42,306 nt of DNA from Streptomyces sp. SPB074. GTDB lineage: Bacteria > Actinomycetota > Actinomycetes > Streptomycetales > Streptomycetaceae. The translations under genes and the position numbers were made by a program. The stretch spans positions 6,766,162 to 6,808,467 of the forward strand of contig NZ_GG770539.1 of the NCBI RefSeq assembly GCF_000154905.1, given 5' to 3'. The notes beneath the pieces were generated by a model. It had not been told where the DNA came from. It did no database searches and saw nothing but the letters and a program-made list of their open reading frames with translations. Of the stretch, positions 33,656-41,884 are shown in pieces (the stretch's first letter is position 1; each line of letters starts with the position of its first letter).

Positions 33656-33831
33656 GGACAAATCCGCACGGCCAGGGGCCTAGTCAAGGAGGAAACGGAC
33701 ACCAGTCGGCGGGGAGCGTCAGACGACGGTCAAGGGGGTCCTTCCGACGGTGGCTCCGGCCCGCGCGCACCTCCGCGTACGGGCCGGACGCTCACCGACC
33801 CGGCCCGCAGGCCGGAGAATCCGAGGACACT

Positions 33832-35316
33832 GTGCCCGCCGACCTCACTCCCGACCTCGCCTTCGAGCCGCACGAGCCGGCCGACCGCAGCCCTGCTGAC
33901 GGCGTCGACCAGGTCCCGCCGGCCCCCTCCATGGGCCCCTCCACCGCCCCCTCCATGACGCCTTCGGCCGACGGCCGCATCGGTGCAGGTCAGCCCAGGA
34001 AACCGGGGGACTTCGGCACGTTCGACAACCCTTCTAAGCCTTTGAAGCAGACATGGAAGCCAACCCACACCAGGAAGAAGGAAGTGCTGAAGGCTCTGGG
34101 GATCTTCCAGAGGGCTACCGCTGACCACCTGTGGCGGATGCTCCGGCCCGGCGACCGGCACGACCGGTGCACGAGGGACACCCTCAACGCCCTCAAGGAA
34201 GAGGGGAAGGTCCGGGTGGAGACACGACTGGAGTCGAACCACCAGCTGTGGGTGCTCACCGAGCGAGGACACAAGGAAGCCAAGCAGCTGCTCCCGAAGA
34301 ACGTGCGGATGTCCGTGCTGCGCAAGCTCCAGTACGACGACGACGGAGAGCCGGTCGACGGCGACGGCTACGACGAACACGCCGCCGCCGTCACCTCGAC
34401 CGCTGCCGTGCTCACCGGGGCCGGGTACGGCACCCCGCTGTCCTGGCAGACCGAGATCGCCCACCGCCTGCCGTACGGGTACACCCAGTACGCCGACCTG
34501 ACGATGCGCGCCCCGGACGCCGGGGTGCCCGCGATGCTCCTGGAGGTCGACCGCGTCAACGAGCCCGTCGACGACCTGACGGCGAAGCTGCGCCGCTACA
34601 ACGACTGGTTCGAACTCCTGGCGCCGAAGGCCGACAAGGACAGGGAGAAGGCCGCCCGGCGACAAGGTGCGGCGGTGCACGACTTCCGGCTGTGGTCGCG
34701 GATCTACCCGGCGACCGGCCGGGAGGGCTACGTGCCAGTGGCGTTCGTGTTCACGGGCAAGACCGCCGCGCAGCGCGAGAGCCGAATGCGGCGCCTGGAG
34801 CAGGCCGCCCGCCGCTACTTCGCCGGCACCCCGTACCCGTGGGCCGGGTTCACGGCCGTCGACTACCACCAGGCGGTGCCCGTGGTCGTCACCGAGCTGG
34901 AGCGGATCACCGCCGACCCGGCCGGGGCAGCGGGCCCGGTGTGGCGGCGGCTCGGGCGCGAGGAGTGGCAGACGCTGAGCGAGGCCCTGGACAACCCGGA
35001 CGGCGAGCGGCTCTACCGGATGGAGGAAGAGCAGAACCGTCGGCGGCAGGCAGAACGCAAAGCCGCCGAGCGGGAGGCGCAGCGCCCGGTGTGCACGCAG
35101 TGCGGCACCAAGTTCACCGATGAGCGCTGGCAGTCGACCCGGCAGTCCTCCTGGCACAGCGAGACGGACGGCTTGTGCGGCCCGTGCGCGGCGGAGCACT
35201 TCGGCCGGATCGAAGCCGAACGCGTCGCGCAGCGCGAGGCGGAGGAAGCCGCGGCGCGGGAGGCGACCGAAGCGGAGGCGAAGAAGAACCGCGGCCTGTT
35301 CGGTCGCCGCCGGTAG
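33832..35316 (+). CDS. Replication-relaxation family protein
   Basis: 494 residues from GTG 33832 with GAGGA 7 bp upstream. After a Pro-rich leader (1-60), residues ~80-145 form a winged helix (KKEVLKALGIFQRATADHLWRML...CTRDTLNALKEEGKV). Residues ~180-330 resemble the nuclease-like part of the Replic_Relax family (TEIAHRLPYGYTQYADLTMRAPD, MLLEVDRVNEPVDDLTAKLRRYNDWF). A zinc-ribbon follows (CTQCG near 421-424 and CGPC near 448-451), then a charged Ala/Glu coil. The family is found on actinomycete plasmids and integrative elements and is linked to replication or mobilisation. It is the best evidence that this end of the window is element-derived. Confidence 0.82.
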   Translation: MPADLTPDLAFEPHEPADRSPADGVDQVPPAPSMGPSTAPSMTPSADGRIGAGQPRKPGDFGTFDNPSKPLKQTWKPTHTRKKEVLKALGIFQRATADHLWRMLRPGDRHDRCTRDTLNALKEEGKVRVETRLESNHQLWVLTERGHKEAKQLLPKNVRMSVLRKLQYDDDGEPVDGDGYDEHAAAVTSTAAVLTGAGYGTPLSWQTEIAHRLPYGYTQYADLTMRAPDAGVPAMLLEVDRVNEPVDDLTAKLRRYNDWFELLAPKADKDREKAARRQGAAVHDFRLWSRIYPATGREGYVPVAFVFTGKTAAQRESRMRRLEQAARRYFAGTPYPWAGFTAVDYHQAVPVVVTELERITADPAGAAGPVWRRLGREEWQTLSEALDNPDGERLYRMEEEQNRRRQAERKAAEREAQRPVCTQCGTKFTDERWQSTRQSSWHSETDGLCGPCAAEHFGRIEAERVAQREAEEAAAREATEAEAKKNRGLFGRRR

Positions 35317-35381
35317 CCGCAGGCAGGCCCACGCGGCCGGAGAGCGTCTTGCCCACGGTCACCGCCGGGCGAAAGGATCGA

Positions 35382-35399
35382 CATGACACGGACGTCATG
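35382..35399. promoter_or_regulatory. Small inverted repeat before the 175-aa gene
   Basis: CATGAC-ACGGAC-GTCATG, 20 bp upstream of the GTG at 35419. It could be an operator or merely part of the leader. Confidence 0.25.
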
Positions 35400-35418
35400 A
35401 CCGAGGGGGAAGTACACG

Positions 35419-35946
35419 GTGAGCAACAAGCTGCTGGAGCCGGACGGATGGCTCGTGCTGGGACTGCCCTGGCCGGAGCAGACCCGCGACGGCTGGGGCG
35501 AGTGCGCGGTGGCCATCGCCCCGACGATGATCCCGCGCGACCTCGTCAGCAAGAGCGCCGGCATCGCGCTCGATCTCGCGACCGGCCTGGCCCGCGACCC
35601 GAATGACGGGCCGGGCAAAGCCGTCTTCTTCTCCGACGTCACCCTCTGGCTCGACAAGCAGGGCAAGGACTGGGCGGACTTCGGCGCCGACTACGAAGCC
35701 GTCATCGACGAACTCGTCAAAGCACCGGTCCCGCAGCTCTACATGACGCTCGTGCAGAAGGCCCACGCCATCCTGTGCGACGCCAGCCGCGAGGGGGTGC
35801 GCCTGTACTACCCGGGCGGCGACGTCGAACACGTCACCCCGCAGGTACGCGCCGACGTCCACGCCGCCATCACCACCAGCCTGGAACGGGACTGGCCGCC
35901 CTACATCCAGGGCCTCATCGACCGCGGCGCCTTCCAGACCCGATAG
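35419..35946 (+). CDS. Uncharacterised protein, 175 aa
   Basis: GTG 35419 follows GAGGGGGAAG. The protein begins MSNKLLEPDGWLVLGLPWPEQ and includes a mixed alpha/beta region (CAVAIAPTMIPRDLVSKSAGIALDLATGLARD) and AVFFSDVTLWLDKQGKDWADFGADYEAVIDELV. No transmembrane segment, signal or known motif. It lies 100 bp after the replication-relaxation gene on the same strand and probably belongs to the same element. Function unknown. Confidence 0.65.
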   Translation: MSNKLLEPDGWLVLGLPWPEQTRDGWGECAVAIAPTMIPRDLVSKSAGIALDLATGLARDPNDGPGKAVFFSDVTLWLDKQGKDWADFGADYEAVIDELVKAPVPQLYMTLVQKAHAILCDASREGVRLYYPGGDVEHVTPQVRADVHAAITTSLERDWPPYIQGLIDRGAFQTR

Positions 35947-36042
35947 CCGCACCGCACCCAGCGGCGGGCCCGGCCTCCACCCAGGCCGGACCCGTCGGCC
36001 ATCACGGCCCGCGCTGTCGGTGGCGGCTGGGAGGCTGGTCGG

Positions 36043-36342
36043 ATGAACGATGGTGACGAGCAGCTGCTGCGTGGCCGGGTGTACGGCCACGACCACGACG
36101 ACCCCAACCCGGGCCCGCTGCCGCACCAGACGTACGCCGCGCTGGTCGGCGGTCCCCTGGACGGTCTGCTGCTCGACATCACCGGCTGGCGGCCGGAAGA
36201 CATCGAGGACGGCGTCGCCCTGATGACCGAGCTGTCCCGGTGGCCAGGCGGCCGGGCGCTGTACGACCCGCAGCCTGGCGAGCCCCGCACTTCCGGCCCC
36301 AGCGTCAGCTGCCGCTTCTACTACTCCGGCGACACGCCCTGA
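36043..36342 (+). CDS. Uncharacterised small protein, 99 aa
   Basis: ATG 36043; the upstream sequence GGCTGGGAGGCTGGTCGG supplies GGGAGG about 10 bp before it. His/Asp-rich N-terminus (GHDHDDPNPGP) then TYAALVGGPLDGLLLDITGWRPEDIEDGVAL and VSCRFYYSGD. The LVGGPLDG stretch recalls short proteins on actinomycete plasmids and phages, but I can give no function. Confidence 0.6.
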   Translation: MNDGDEQLLRGRVYGHDHDDPNPGPLPHQTYAALVGGPLDGLLLDITGWRPEDIEDGVALMTELSRWPGGRALYDPQPGEPRTSGPSVSCRFYYSGDTP

Positions 36343-36407
36343 CCCCAGCCGCCGGCCCCGGCGCCCGGGGTGCCCTTGGTCAGCTGGGCGGAGGTGCCGC
36401 CCCGATC

Positions 36408-36530
36408 GTGGACACAGCGCGATGCGTCCAGGCCCGAGCGCGCCTGATCCGCGCGCTCCACGAGTACCTCGACCGCCTGGACGCCGCTCGCGCTCAGGCG
36501 GTCGGCGAACCGGGCGAGCAACTGGCGTGA
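36408..36530 (+). CDS. Possible very small protein, 40 aa
   Basis: GTG 36408 to TGA 36530: VDTARCVQARARLIRALHEYLDRLDAARAQAVGE. One amphipathic helix with regular Leu/Ala spacing. No strong ribosome binding site at proper distance; it may be spurious. Confidence 0.3.
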   Translation: MDTARCVQARARLIRALHEYLDRLDAARAQAVGEPGEQLA

Positions 36531-36700
36531 CCGCGACCGCCGAAACGCGACGTACGGCCTTGATCGGCAAGGTTTCGGCCACCGTGTTCCATTCGGCGGC
36601 GAGGCCTGGACGGCGGTGGATACGGTCGGCCGGTTCGGTGTTTGCCAGCCGGGGAAGTGTCCGGTCGGCGTGTCGTCGCATGGCGGGTGGGGGTGGTTCG

Positions 36701-37246
36701 GTGGACAGCACCGAGCAGCAGATCACGGAGCATCTGGCGAAACTTCAGCGGGAGATCGGCGTGCGCCGGGCCGAGGCCTTGGAGTACGACGTCGACGCCG
36801 ATGAGTTCACGGTGGAGTACGCCCGCCTGGTGGAGGCCACCAGCGAGCTGGTGGAGTTCGAGGAAACGATCCCTGCGCGGCTTGCCGAGCCGGAGCGCCG
36901 GCGCAGTGAGCGCATCGTGACGTGGTCCTGGCGGGGCGAGGCCGTCGTCGGCGCCGTGCTGATCGCGCTGGTCTTCGTCCTCGACCACTCTGCCTGGTGG
37001 CTCGTTCTGCTGGTCCCGCACTTCGCTCTCACGGCTGCCGGCTGCTACCAGAAGGTCGACACCGAACAGCACCGGGACCGCCGCTTCGCAGCCCTCACCC
37101 TGCACATGGTCGCGCTCCTGATAGCCCTCATCAGCCTCAGCGTGATCACCCGATGGTGCATCCTCGCCGCCGCCGCGGGCTGGCTGCTCATCGCTGGACT
37201 CTCAATGGACAGTACGGGCGCCGATCCGAAGGGGGCGCGGCGGTGA
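36701..37246 (+). CDS. Four-helix membrane protein with N-terminal coil
   Basis: 181 residues from GTG 36701 (G-rich sequence just upstream; ATG 36680 would add a Gly-rich leader). Residues 1-75 are charged and helical (QQITEHLAKLQREIGVRRAEAL...LVEFEETIPARLAEPERRR). Then come two helices (VVGAVLIALVFVL, WWLVLLVPHFALTAAGCY) and two more (LHMVALLIALISLSVI, WCILAAAAGWLLIAGLS). Its stop overlaps the next start (GTGA), so both are co-translated and may form a complex. Unknown function. Confidence 0.7.
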   Translation: MDSTEQQITEHLAKLQREIGVRRAEALEYDVDADEFTVEYARLVEATSELVEFEETIPARLAEPERRRSERIVTWSWRGEAVVGAVLIALVFVLDHSAWWLVLLVPHFALTAAGCYQKVDTEQHRDRRFAALTLHMVALLIALISLSVITRWCILAAAAGWLLIAGLSMDSTGADPKGARR

Positions 37247-38205
37247 ACGAGGACTACGGCTACCAGGTCCGCCGCCTGGAGACGCAGGCCGGCGGGATGG
37301 AGAGCGAACTGCGCGCGCTGCGCTCGAAGCTGGAAGAGGCCGAAGACCTCGAGCACGAACTGCACCGTGTCCGAGACGACCTCCGCTCCTTCGAGGACGA
37401 CCTCGGCACCGTCCGTGGCGAACTCAGCGAGCTGGACGACGACGTACGCAGCGACATCCGGGACACCGAGCAGGCCCTCAAGCGGCTGACCGGCCGCGTC
37501 CAGGCCCTCGAAGCACACCTGCTCGCCGCGGGCGGCGCCCCGCTCGCCGACCTCGACACCGTCGACCCGCAGTGGAAACAGCTCGCCCAGAGCGCCGCCC
37601 GCGGCTGGAACGCACGCTCCGGCCTGCTCACCGAGTACCAGCGCGACGCCCACCGCCTCAAGGCCCGCCAGTACGAAGCAGCGCTCGCCGAGCGCGACGA
37701 GCACCGCGACAAGGTGATGCAGGCCGCCGGGATCCTGGCCAGCACGCCGCGCTCCTCCCGCGAGTTCAAGCAGGCCGCCACGGACTTCGCCGTCTCCCGC
37801 CCCCTCGCCGAGAAACACGACCAGCGGGCACGGAAGCTGGCCGACACCGCTGAGAGCGCCCAGGCCGCACTCGACCAGGACGACGCCCTGAGGAAGACGA
37901 AGACTTCACTGATCGAGCAGGGCGAGAAGGCGGAGCGGAAGCTGAACTGGCTGCTGCGCGGCCGCCTGGCCGACGCGATCCGCGACCGCGCCGTGCTGCC
38001 CATGTGGTTCGTGACCGCGCTCGGCCCCGTACCGCCAGCGCGCAAGACCCAGGAGTGGATGGAACTCGCCGCCCAGGTCCTGGCCTACCGGGTCACCTAC
38101 GAGATCACCGATCAGGTCGTCGCGCTCGGGGCGAAGCCCGGCACGTACGTCCAACGCCGTACCGAGTGGCACCGCGAACTCACCGAAGGCCTGCGCCGCT
38201 GGTAG
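37243..38205 (+). CDS. Coiled-coil protein, 320 aa
   Basis: GTG 37243 in a GTGA overlap with the membrane-protein gene. Residues 1-90 have heptad repeats (YQVRRLETQAGGMESELRAL, LEHELHRVRDDLRSFEDDLG, ALKRLTGRVQALEAHL). A second helical region (~residues 145-250: RHRLKARQYEAALAERDEHR, EKHDQRARKLADTAESAQ) and a C-terminal alpha/beta part (LPMWFVTALGPVPPARKTQEWMELAAQVLAYRV) follow. The gene pair recalls conserved hypothetical pairs of Streptomyces mobile elements. Function unknown; a scaffold tied to the membrane partner is a guess. Confidence 0.75.
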   Translation: MNEDYGYQVRRLETQAGGMESELRALRSKLEEAEDLEHELHRVRDDLRSFEDDLGTVRGELSELDDDVRSDIRDTEQALKRLTGRVQALEAHLLAAGGAPLADLDTVDPQWKQLAQSAARGWNARSGLLTEYQRDAHRLKARQYEAALAERDEHRDKVMQAAGILASTPRSSREFKQAATDFAVSRPLAEKHDQRARKLADTAESAQAALDQDDALRKTKTSLIEQGEKAERKLNWLLRGRLADAIRDRAVLPMWFVTALGPVPPARKTQEWMELAAQVLAYRVTYEITDQVVALGAKPGTYVQRRTEWHRELTEGLRRW

Positions 38206-38285
38206 CCCGGACCGCCAACAGGTCGCCCCCCGCACACCGTTCAAATCACCAGCGCGGGAGGTCAGCCGGATGAAACTCTGGTCGC

Positions 38286-39074
38286 ATGAGTACGCGCAGC
38301 CACATCACGATCGGAGCCATCGACACACCGATGCCGACTGGCGAATGTCCCAACTGCGAACTGAACGTGGCATTTACGCACGTCAGCCGCCGTGATGTCT
38401 GGCCGGTCCTGAAGGACAGGCCGTTCGCTGCCCCCCGCTCGGGCGGCGACTTCAGCGGCGTCCCCAGCTCAGCCCAGCAGCCCAAGGACGATGTCTTCCG
38501 CGTTGTCGAGCACATCCTGTCCTGCCAGAGCTGTAAGAAGACCGCCGTGGTACATCAGCACTGGGGGCCGGACCTGCCCCAAGGCGACGATGAAGAGGCT
38601 CTCGCGACAGCTCTCAAGAACAAGGCAGCCAAACCGCGGCTCCTGGTCCTGGTGCATCCTCGACGCTCGGCACAGACCCTCGACGAAGCTGCTCCGCAGG
38701 AGGTTCGCGACCTCTTCGGCGAAGGCACCAAATGCCAGGAGGCTGGTGCGCTGCGGGCCGCAGCAGGGATGTACCGGGCGGCTGTGGAAGAGCTCTGCAA
38801 AGATCGCGGCGCCACCGGCCGGAACCTCAAGGAAAAGATCGCTGACCTGACCGACAGGGGCGTACCGGCCGACGTCGTCCGTGACCTCGATGAAGCCCGC
38901 ACCCTGGGGAACTGGAGCCTCTATGACGGGCTGGCCTTCTCCTACGCGGAGGTGGACGACGTGGCTTCGCTGATCCAGGAAGCCGTATTCGTCGTCTACG
39001 TTCAGCCCGAACAGCGCGCTGCACTACGCGCGGCGCGCCAACAGCGGCGCAAACAAGCCCGCCCGGGAGCATGA
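38286..39074 (+). CDS. DUF4145-domain protein with zinc-binding cysteines
   Basis: 262 residues from ATG 38286 (no clear ribosome binding site). The N-terminal half holds CPNC (~21-24) and CQSC (~79-82), probably one zinc site. The C-terminal half matches DUF4145: EVRDLFGEGTKCQEAGALRAAAGMYRAAVEELCKDRGATGRNLKEKIADLTDRGV, then a variant of the usual LGN.AAH motif reading LGNWSLYD. DUF4145 occurs alone or fused to restriction-type nucleases in defence islands. Here there is no nuclease domain, so its role is open. Confidence 0.78.
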   Translation: MSTRSHITIGAIDTPMPTGECPNCELNVAFTHVSRRDVWPVLKDRPFAAPRSGGDFSGVPSSAQQPKDDVFRVVEHILSCQSCKKTAVVHQHWGPDLPQGDDEEALATALKNKAAKPRLLVLVHPRRSAQTLDEAAPQEVRDLFGEGTKCQEAGALRAAAGMYRAAVEELCKDRGATGRNLKEKIADLTDRGVPADVVRDLDEARTLGNWSLYDGLAFSYAEVDDVASLIQEAVFVVYVQPEQRAALRAARQQRRKQARPGA

Positions 39075-39313
39075 AGCCACCGGCACGGGGGCGCCCAACT
39101 TGGACGTGCGAGACCCGGAACCTTCCATGCCCTCTTGCATCGGCGCGGACCGGAAGTGCCGAGCCGCCCCGGGCGCTCCGGCACAGGACCATGGACCGCG
39201 ACGGCCGTCGCGGGAGGCCTCGATGGCAGCGAGGCGCGCACGCAGGCTCAGCTTTTCCTCAACGCTTTCGCGAACCGGTGGCCGTGGTCGGCGCGGGCGG
39301 CCAGGGTGCGGAT

Positions 39314-40150
39314 ATGGACATTTCCATCGTCGCCTCGGTCGGTACGGCCTTCGTGACCGCTTTGGTCACTGCCTCTGTCGCCTCCTGGGCTGCCCTGCGC
39401 ACCTCGGGCACGACCTGGCTTGCCACTCACGCCAACCGCACGTTCGCCGCTCTCGCCGCTCTCCACGAAGCAACCGGCCCCGGCTCGCACTCAGAAGCCC
39501 TCGACGAAGCCGTCACCAACGCCCGCCTCGCCACCCGCGGCTTCCCGATCGGGGCTCCGGTCGATGCCGTCATCACCAGCGCCGACGCCTTCCGCTCTGC
39601 CGCCACCGCCCTCAAGGTCAGCAGGAACGTGCCGTACTTCCAGGCTTTCGATGCCCTGGCCCGTCACGTGCGCCATGAGGAGGGGGAGCAGTGCAAGGCC
39701 GAGGAGCGCGGGGAGAACTGGGGGTACTCGGAGACGGTGTTTGGCGAAGCACATCGCGCGCTGACCGACTACTACGCCTGTCAGGACAGGGGGGAAGACC
39801 CCGGCCCTGAAAAGGTCAAGAACCAGTTCGAGGACATCGAGCACCTCTTCCCCGACCTCTTTCCCCGGGCGTATGTCGAGCTGCTCCTGATCCCCAAGAG
39901 CCAGCGGCAGGCCTGCTACGAGAAGGTCGAGGAGCGGAAGCGGAAGCGCGATCAGGCCGCACGAGTCCTCGATGAGGACCGGGACCACCTCGCGAAGGCC
40001 TTGAGCCTGTGGAGTGGCACTCATCCCAGCCAGCTCGCTGGCGCACTCGACGCCGCCCAGCTGACTGGTGCCGGCTCATCGGGCCGCGGCAGCGGCGCGT
40101 CGTCCCTCCGCGCCCTCCTGCGCCTTCGCCGTCCGCCTCACCGCGGGTAA
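39314..40150 (+). CDS. Membrane-anchored protein of unknown function, 278 aa
   Basis: ATG 39314 chosen because the following residues form a signal-anchor helix (SIVASVGTAFVTALVTASVASWAAL). The frame is open further upstream to 39071, but that part is Arg/Pro-rich and unconvincing. The soluble part is helical: NRTFAALAALHEATGPGSHSEALDEAVTNARLA, YSETVFGEAHRALTDYYACQDRG, PKSQRQACYEKVEERKRKRDQAARVLDEDRDHLAKAL. No known motif. The general form, one helix plus a helical cytosolic domain, resembles membrane-tethered hypothetical proteins near phage defence genes, but that is only a likeness. Confidence 0.6.
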   Translation: MDISIVASVGTAFVTALVTASVASWAALRTSGTTWLATHANRTFAALAALHEATGPGSHSEALDEAVTNARLATRGFPIGAPVDAVITSADAFRSAATALKVSRNVPYFQAFDALARHVRHEEGEQCKAEERGENWGYSETVFGEAHRALTDYYACQDRGEDPGPEKVKNQFEDIEHLFPDLFPRAYVELLLIPKSQRQACYEKVEERKRKRDQAARVLDEDRDHLAKALSLWSGTHPSQLAGALDAAQLTGAGSSGRGSGASSLRALLRLRRPPHRG

Positions 40151-40179
40151 GTGCGCTTCGGTGGCACAAAATCGCGTCC

Positions 40180-40210
40180 GTCAAGGTTCATTGGCAAACG
40201 GTCAAGGTTC
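40180..40210. repeat. Two 10-bp direct repeats 21 bp apart
   Basis: GTCAAGGTTC at 40180-40189 and 40201-40210. A 21-bp step equals two helical turns, a common arrangement for regulator sites or for -35-like elements. It lies in the 287-bp gap before the gene at 40438, which otherwise shows no gene. Confidence 0.45.
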
Positions 40211-40437
40211 GATACCTGGCTCACCGACCCCGTCACGGCCGTCCCGTAGTTCGCCGGGGGACCTATTGACCCCGAAGCCGCCCCGGACCGAACGCCCCGA
40301 TGCCCCAATTACGCCCTCGTGCGGGGATTCGGCAGCGGCTTCCCCTGCCTCACGCGGCCGGGCCAGTGCTCAGATCGAGCCGCCCGGTGTCGGTACCCCT
40401 CCTTACGCTTGTGCCAGTACGTCGTGAAGGGGACGAA

Positions 40438-41484
40438 ATGGCTGGCACCAAGATTGATCAGCGCGCGATCGAGAAGCACGTGAAGGAGATCAACAAGGCC
40501 TACGAGCGGGCCTTCAAGAAGTACCCGATCACCGTGCCCCTGGGCGGCAGGAGTTTCACCGCCTCCGCCGGAGCCACCGGCCTGGGTGTGGGCATCGAAC
40601 AGGACCCACAGCTGGTCCGCTACCTGATCTGGCTCGGCCAGCTGCCTGAACGCCGGTTCGGAAGACAAGCCGACTACGCCGAGCACTCCGACACACCTCT
40701 GAACGACGTTGCGGTCCTCGCCGCCGAACTGGAGCGGGACGGCCTCATCGACGCCATGGGAGCCTTCGGCTCACCCGACTCCCACCGGATCACCGACGAC
40801 GGACGCGTAGAACTGCGCCGGCTCTCCCAACTGCGCAGCGCACCCGCCGCCCGGCACCGCTATGCCACCGACGGCTTCCTGCGCTGGCTCTACGCCACCG
40901 CGCACGACCAGCGCCCCACCGACCCGGCCGTCTTCCTGGACACCACCGCGGCGTGCTTCGCCGGCAGCACCCTGTCGGAAACCGAACTCGACTACGCGCT
41001 GGCACGCCTGACCAACTCCGGACTCGTCACTGACGCCGACACCCAGCCCAAGACCGTGGCCATCACCCTCGACGGCATCGACTGCGTACTTTCTGGAGCA
41101 ACAGTGAGCGACTACCTCAACCGCACCCGCCCTGGTGACTACTACAGCATCACCGGCACCAACGTGGTCGCCGGTTCCCAGGCCAAGGTCGAGCAGCACA
41201 ACCACAACAACGCCTTCGACCCCAGCGCCATGCGCGAGTTCGCGGCCCTGGTTCAGCAGCTCGCCCCGACCTACGGACTCGAACCCGCACAGCAGGCCGA
41301 CCTCATCCACGACGCCGAAATTCTCGGTGAGGAATCCGACAGCGAGACCGTCCAGCCCGGACGCCTCCGGTCCGCGTACGACACCGTCATGGGCCGACTG
41401 ACCCAGATCGGCGCCGCATCGGCCGCCCTGACCACGACCATCCAGCAAGGCCAGCAGGCGTACAGCACGGTCTTCGGCGGATAG
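40438..41484 (+). CDS. Uncharacterised protein with possible winged-helix segments, 348 aa
   Basis: ATG 40438 with AAGGGGACG just upstream decides the start. Residues ~70-130 (LPERRFGRQADYAEHSDTPLNDVAVLAAELERDGLI...RITDDGRVELRRL) look like a winged helix with a wing at DSHRITDDG. A second, similar unit is at ~140-225 (LRWLYATAHDQRPTD...LDYALARLTNSGLVTD). The C-terminal part (SGATVSDYLNR, NVVAGSQAKVEQHNHNN, REFAALVQQLAPTYGL, AATTTIQQGQQ-like end) resembles tails of hypothetical proteins in actinomycete defence or mobile loci. I cannot name a family. Confidence 0.65.
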   Translation: MAGTKIDQRAIEKHVKEINKAYERAFKKYPITVPLGGRSFTASAGATGLGVGIEQDPQLVRYLIWLGQLPERRFGRQADYAEHSDTPLNDVAVLAAELERDGLIDAMGAFGSPDSHRITDDGRVELRRLSQLRSAPAARHRYATDGFLRWLYATAHDQRPTDPAVFLDTTAACFAGSTLSETELDYALARLTNSGLVTDADTQPKTVAITLDGIDCVLSGATVSDYLNRTRPGDYYSITGTNVVAGSQAKVEQHNHNNAFDPSAMREFAALVQQLAPTYGLEPAQQADLIHDAEILGEESDSETVQPGRLRSAYDTVMGRLTQIGAASAALTTTIQQGQQAYSTVFGG

Positions 41485-41676
41485 AGGCCGCAGCTGCCGA
41501 CTGCGTCCTCCGACCAGCTCGCCCGCCCGCGCCCTCCACGCTCGCCCCGATCGCGACCGAGGACCGGGCACGAACCTCAGGCCCTACACGCACACCTGTG
41601 CGATACCGCAGCTCAACCCCGGGCATCGCACCCCGGATGGTGCAGGGCCCGAGGACCGCGCCACTGGCTCCGGACC

Positions 41677-41718
41677 GTGCAGAGTCCCGGGGCCACCCCT
41701 CGCCCCGGGACTCTGCAC
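41677..41718. terminator. Hairpin terminator between convergent genes
   Basis: GTGCAGAGTCCCGGGG, a 10-nt loop, then CCCCGGGACTCTGCAC: a perfect 16-bp stem between the plus-strand gene ending at 41484 and the minus-strand gene ending at 41744. Confidence 0.9.
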
Positions 41719-41743
41719 CGCTCTGGCCGCGGCTTACCAGTCG

Positions 41744-41884
41744 TCAGGCGCGCTGCCCCCCCCGCCCCGCGATCGGCCGCCCCTCGCCGTTGTGGCCGCA
41801 GTGCGGCTGCTCCACCGAGGTCTTGTGCCCCTCGGGCAGGGCACAGATCCGACCCCAGCGGCCGTGCTTGCCCGCCGCGCTCAT
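41744..41884 (-). CDS. Very small Cys/His-containing protein, 46 aa
   Basis: ATG at 41884 shares its A with the upstream stop (TGATG), so it is translationally coupled to the helicase-associated gene. It reads MSAAGKHGRWGRICALPEGH then TSVEQPHCGHNGEGRP; C and H residues (C14, H20, C30, H32) could bind a metal. Placement behind such genes suggests an accessory protein of the same element. Function unknown. Confidence 0.55.
   Translation of the reverse strand: MSAAGKHGRWGRICALPEGHKTSVEQPHCGHNGEGRPIAGRGGQRA

Noticed and set aside
33730-35199. 489-codon minus-strand ORF
   Set aside because: Opposite the replication-relaxation gene; Leu/Val/Arg-rich shadow product.
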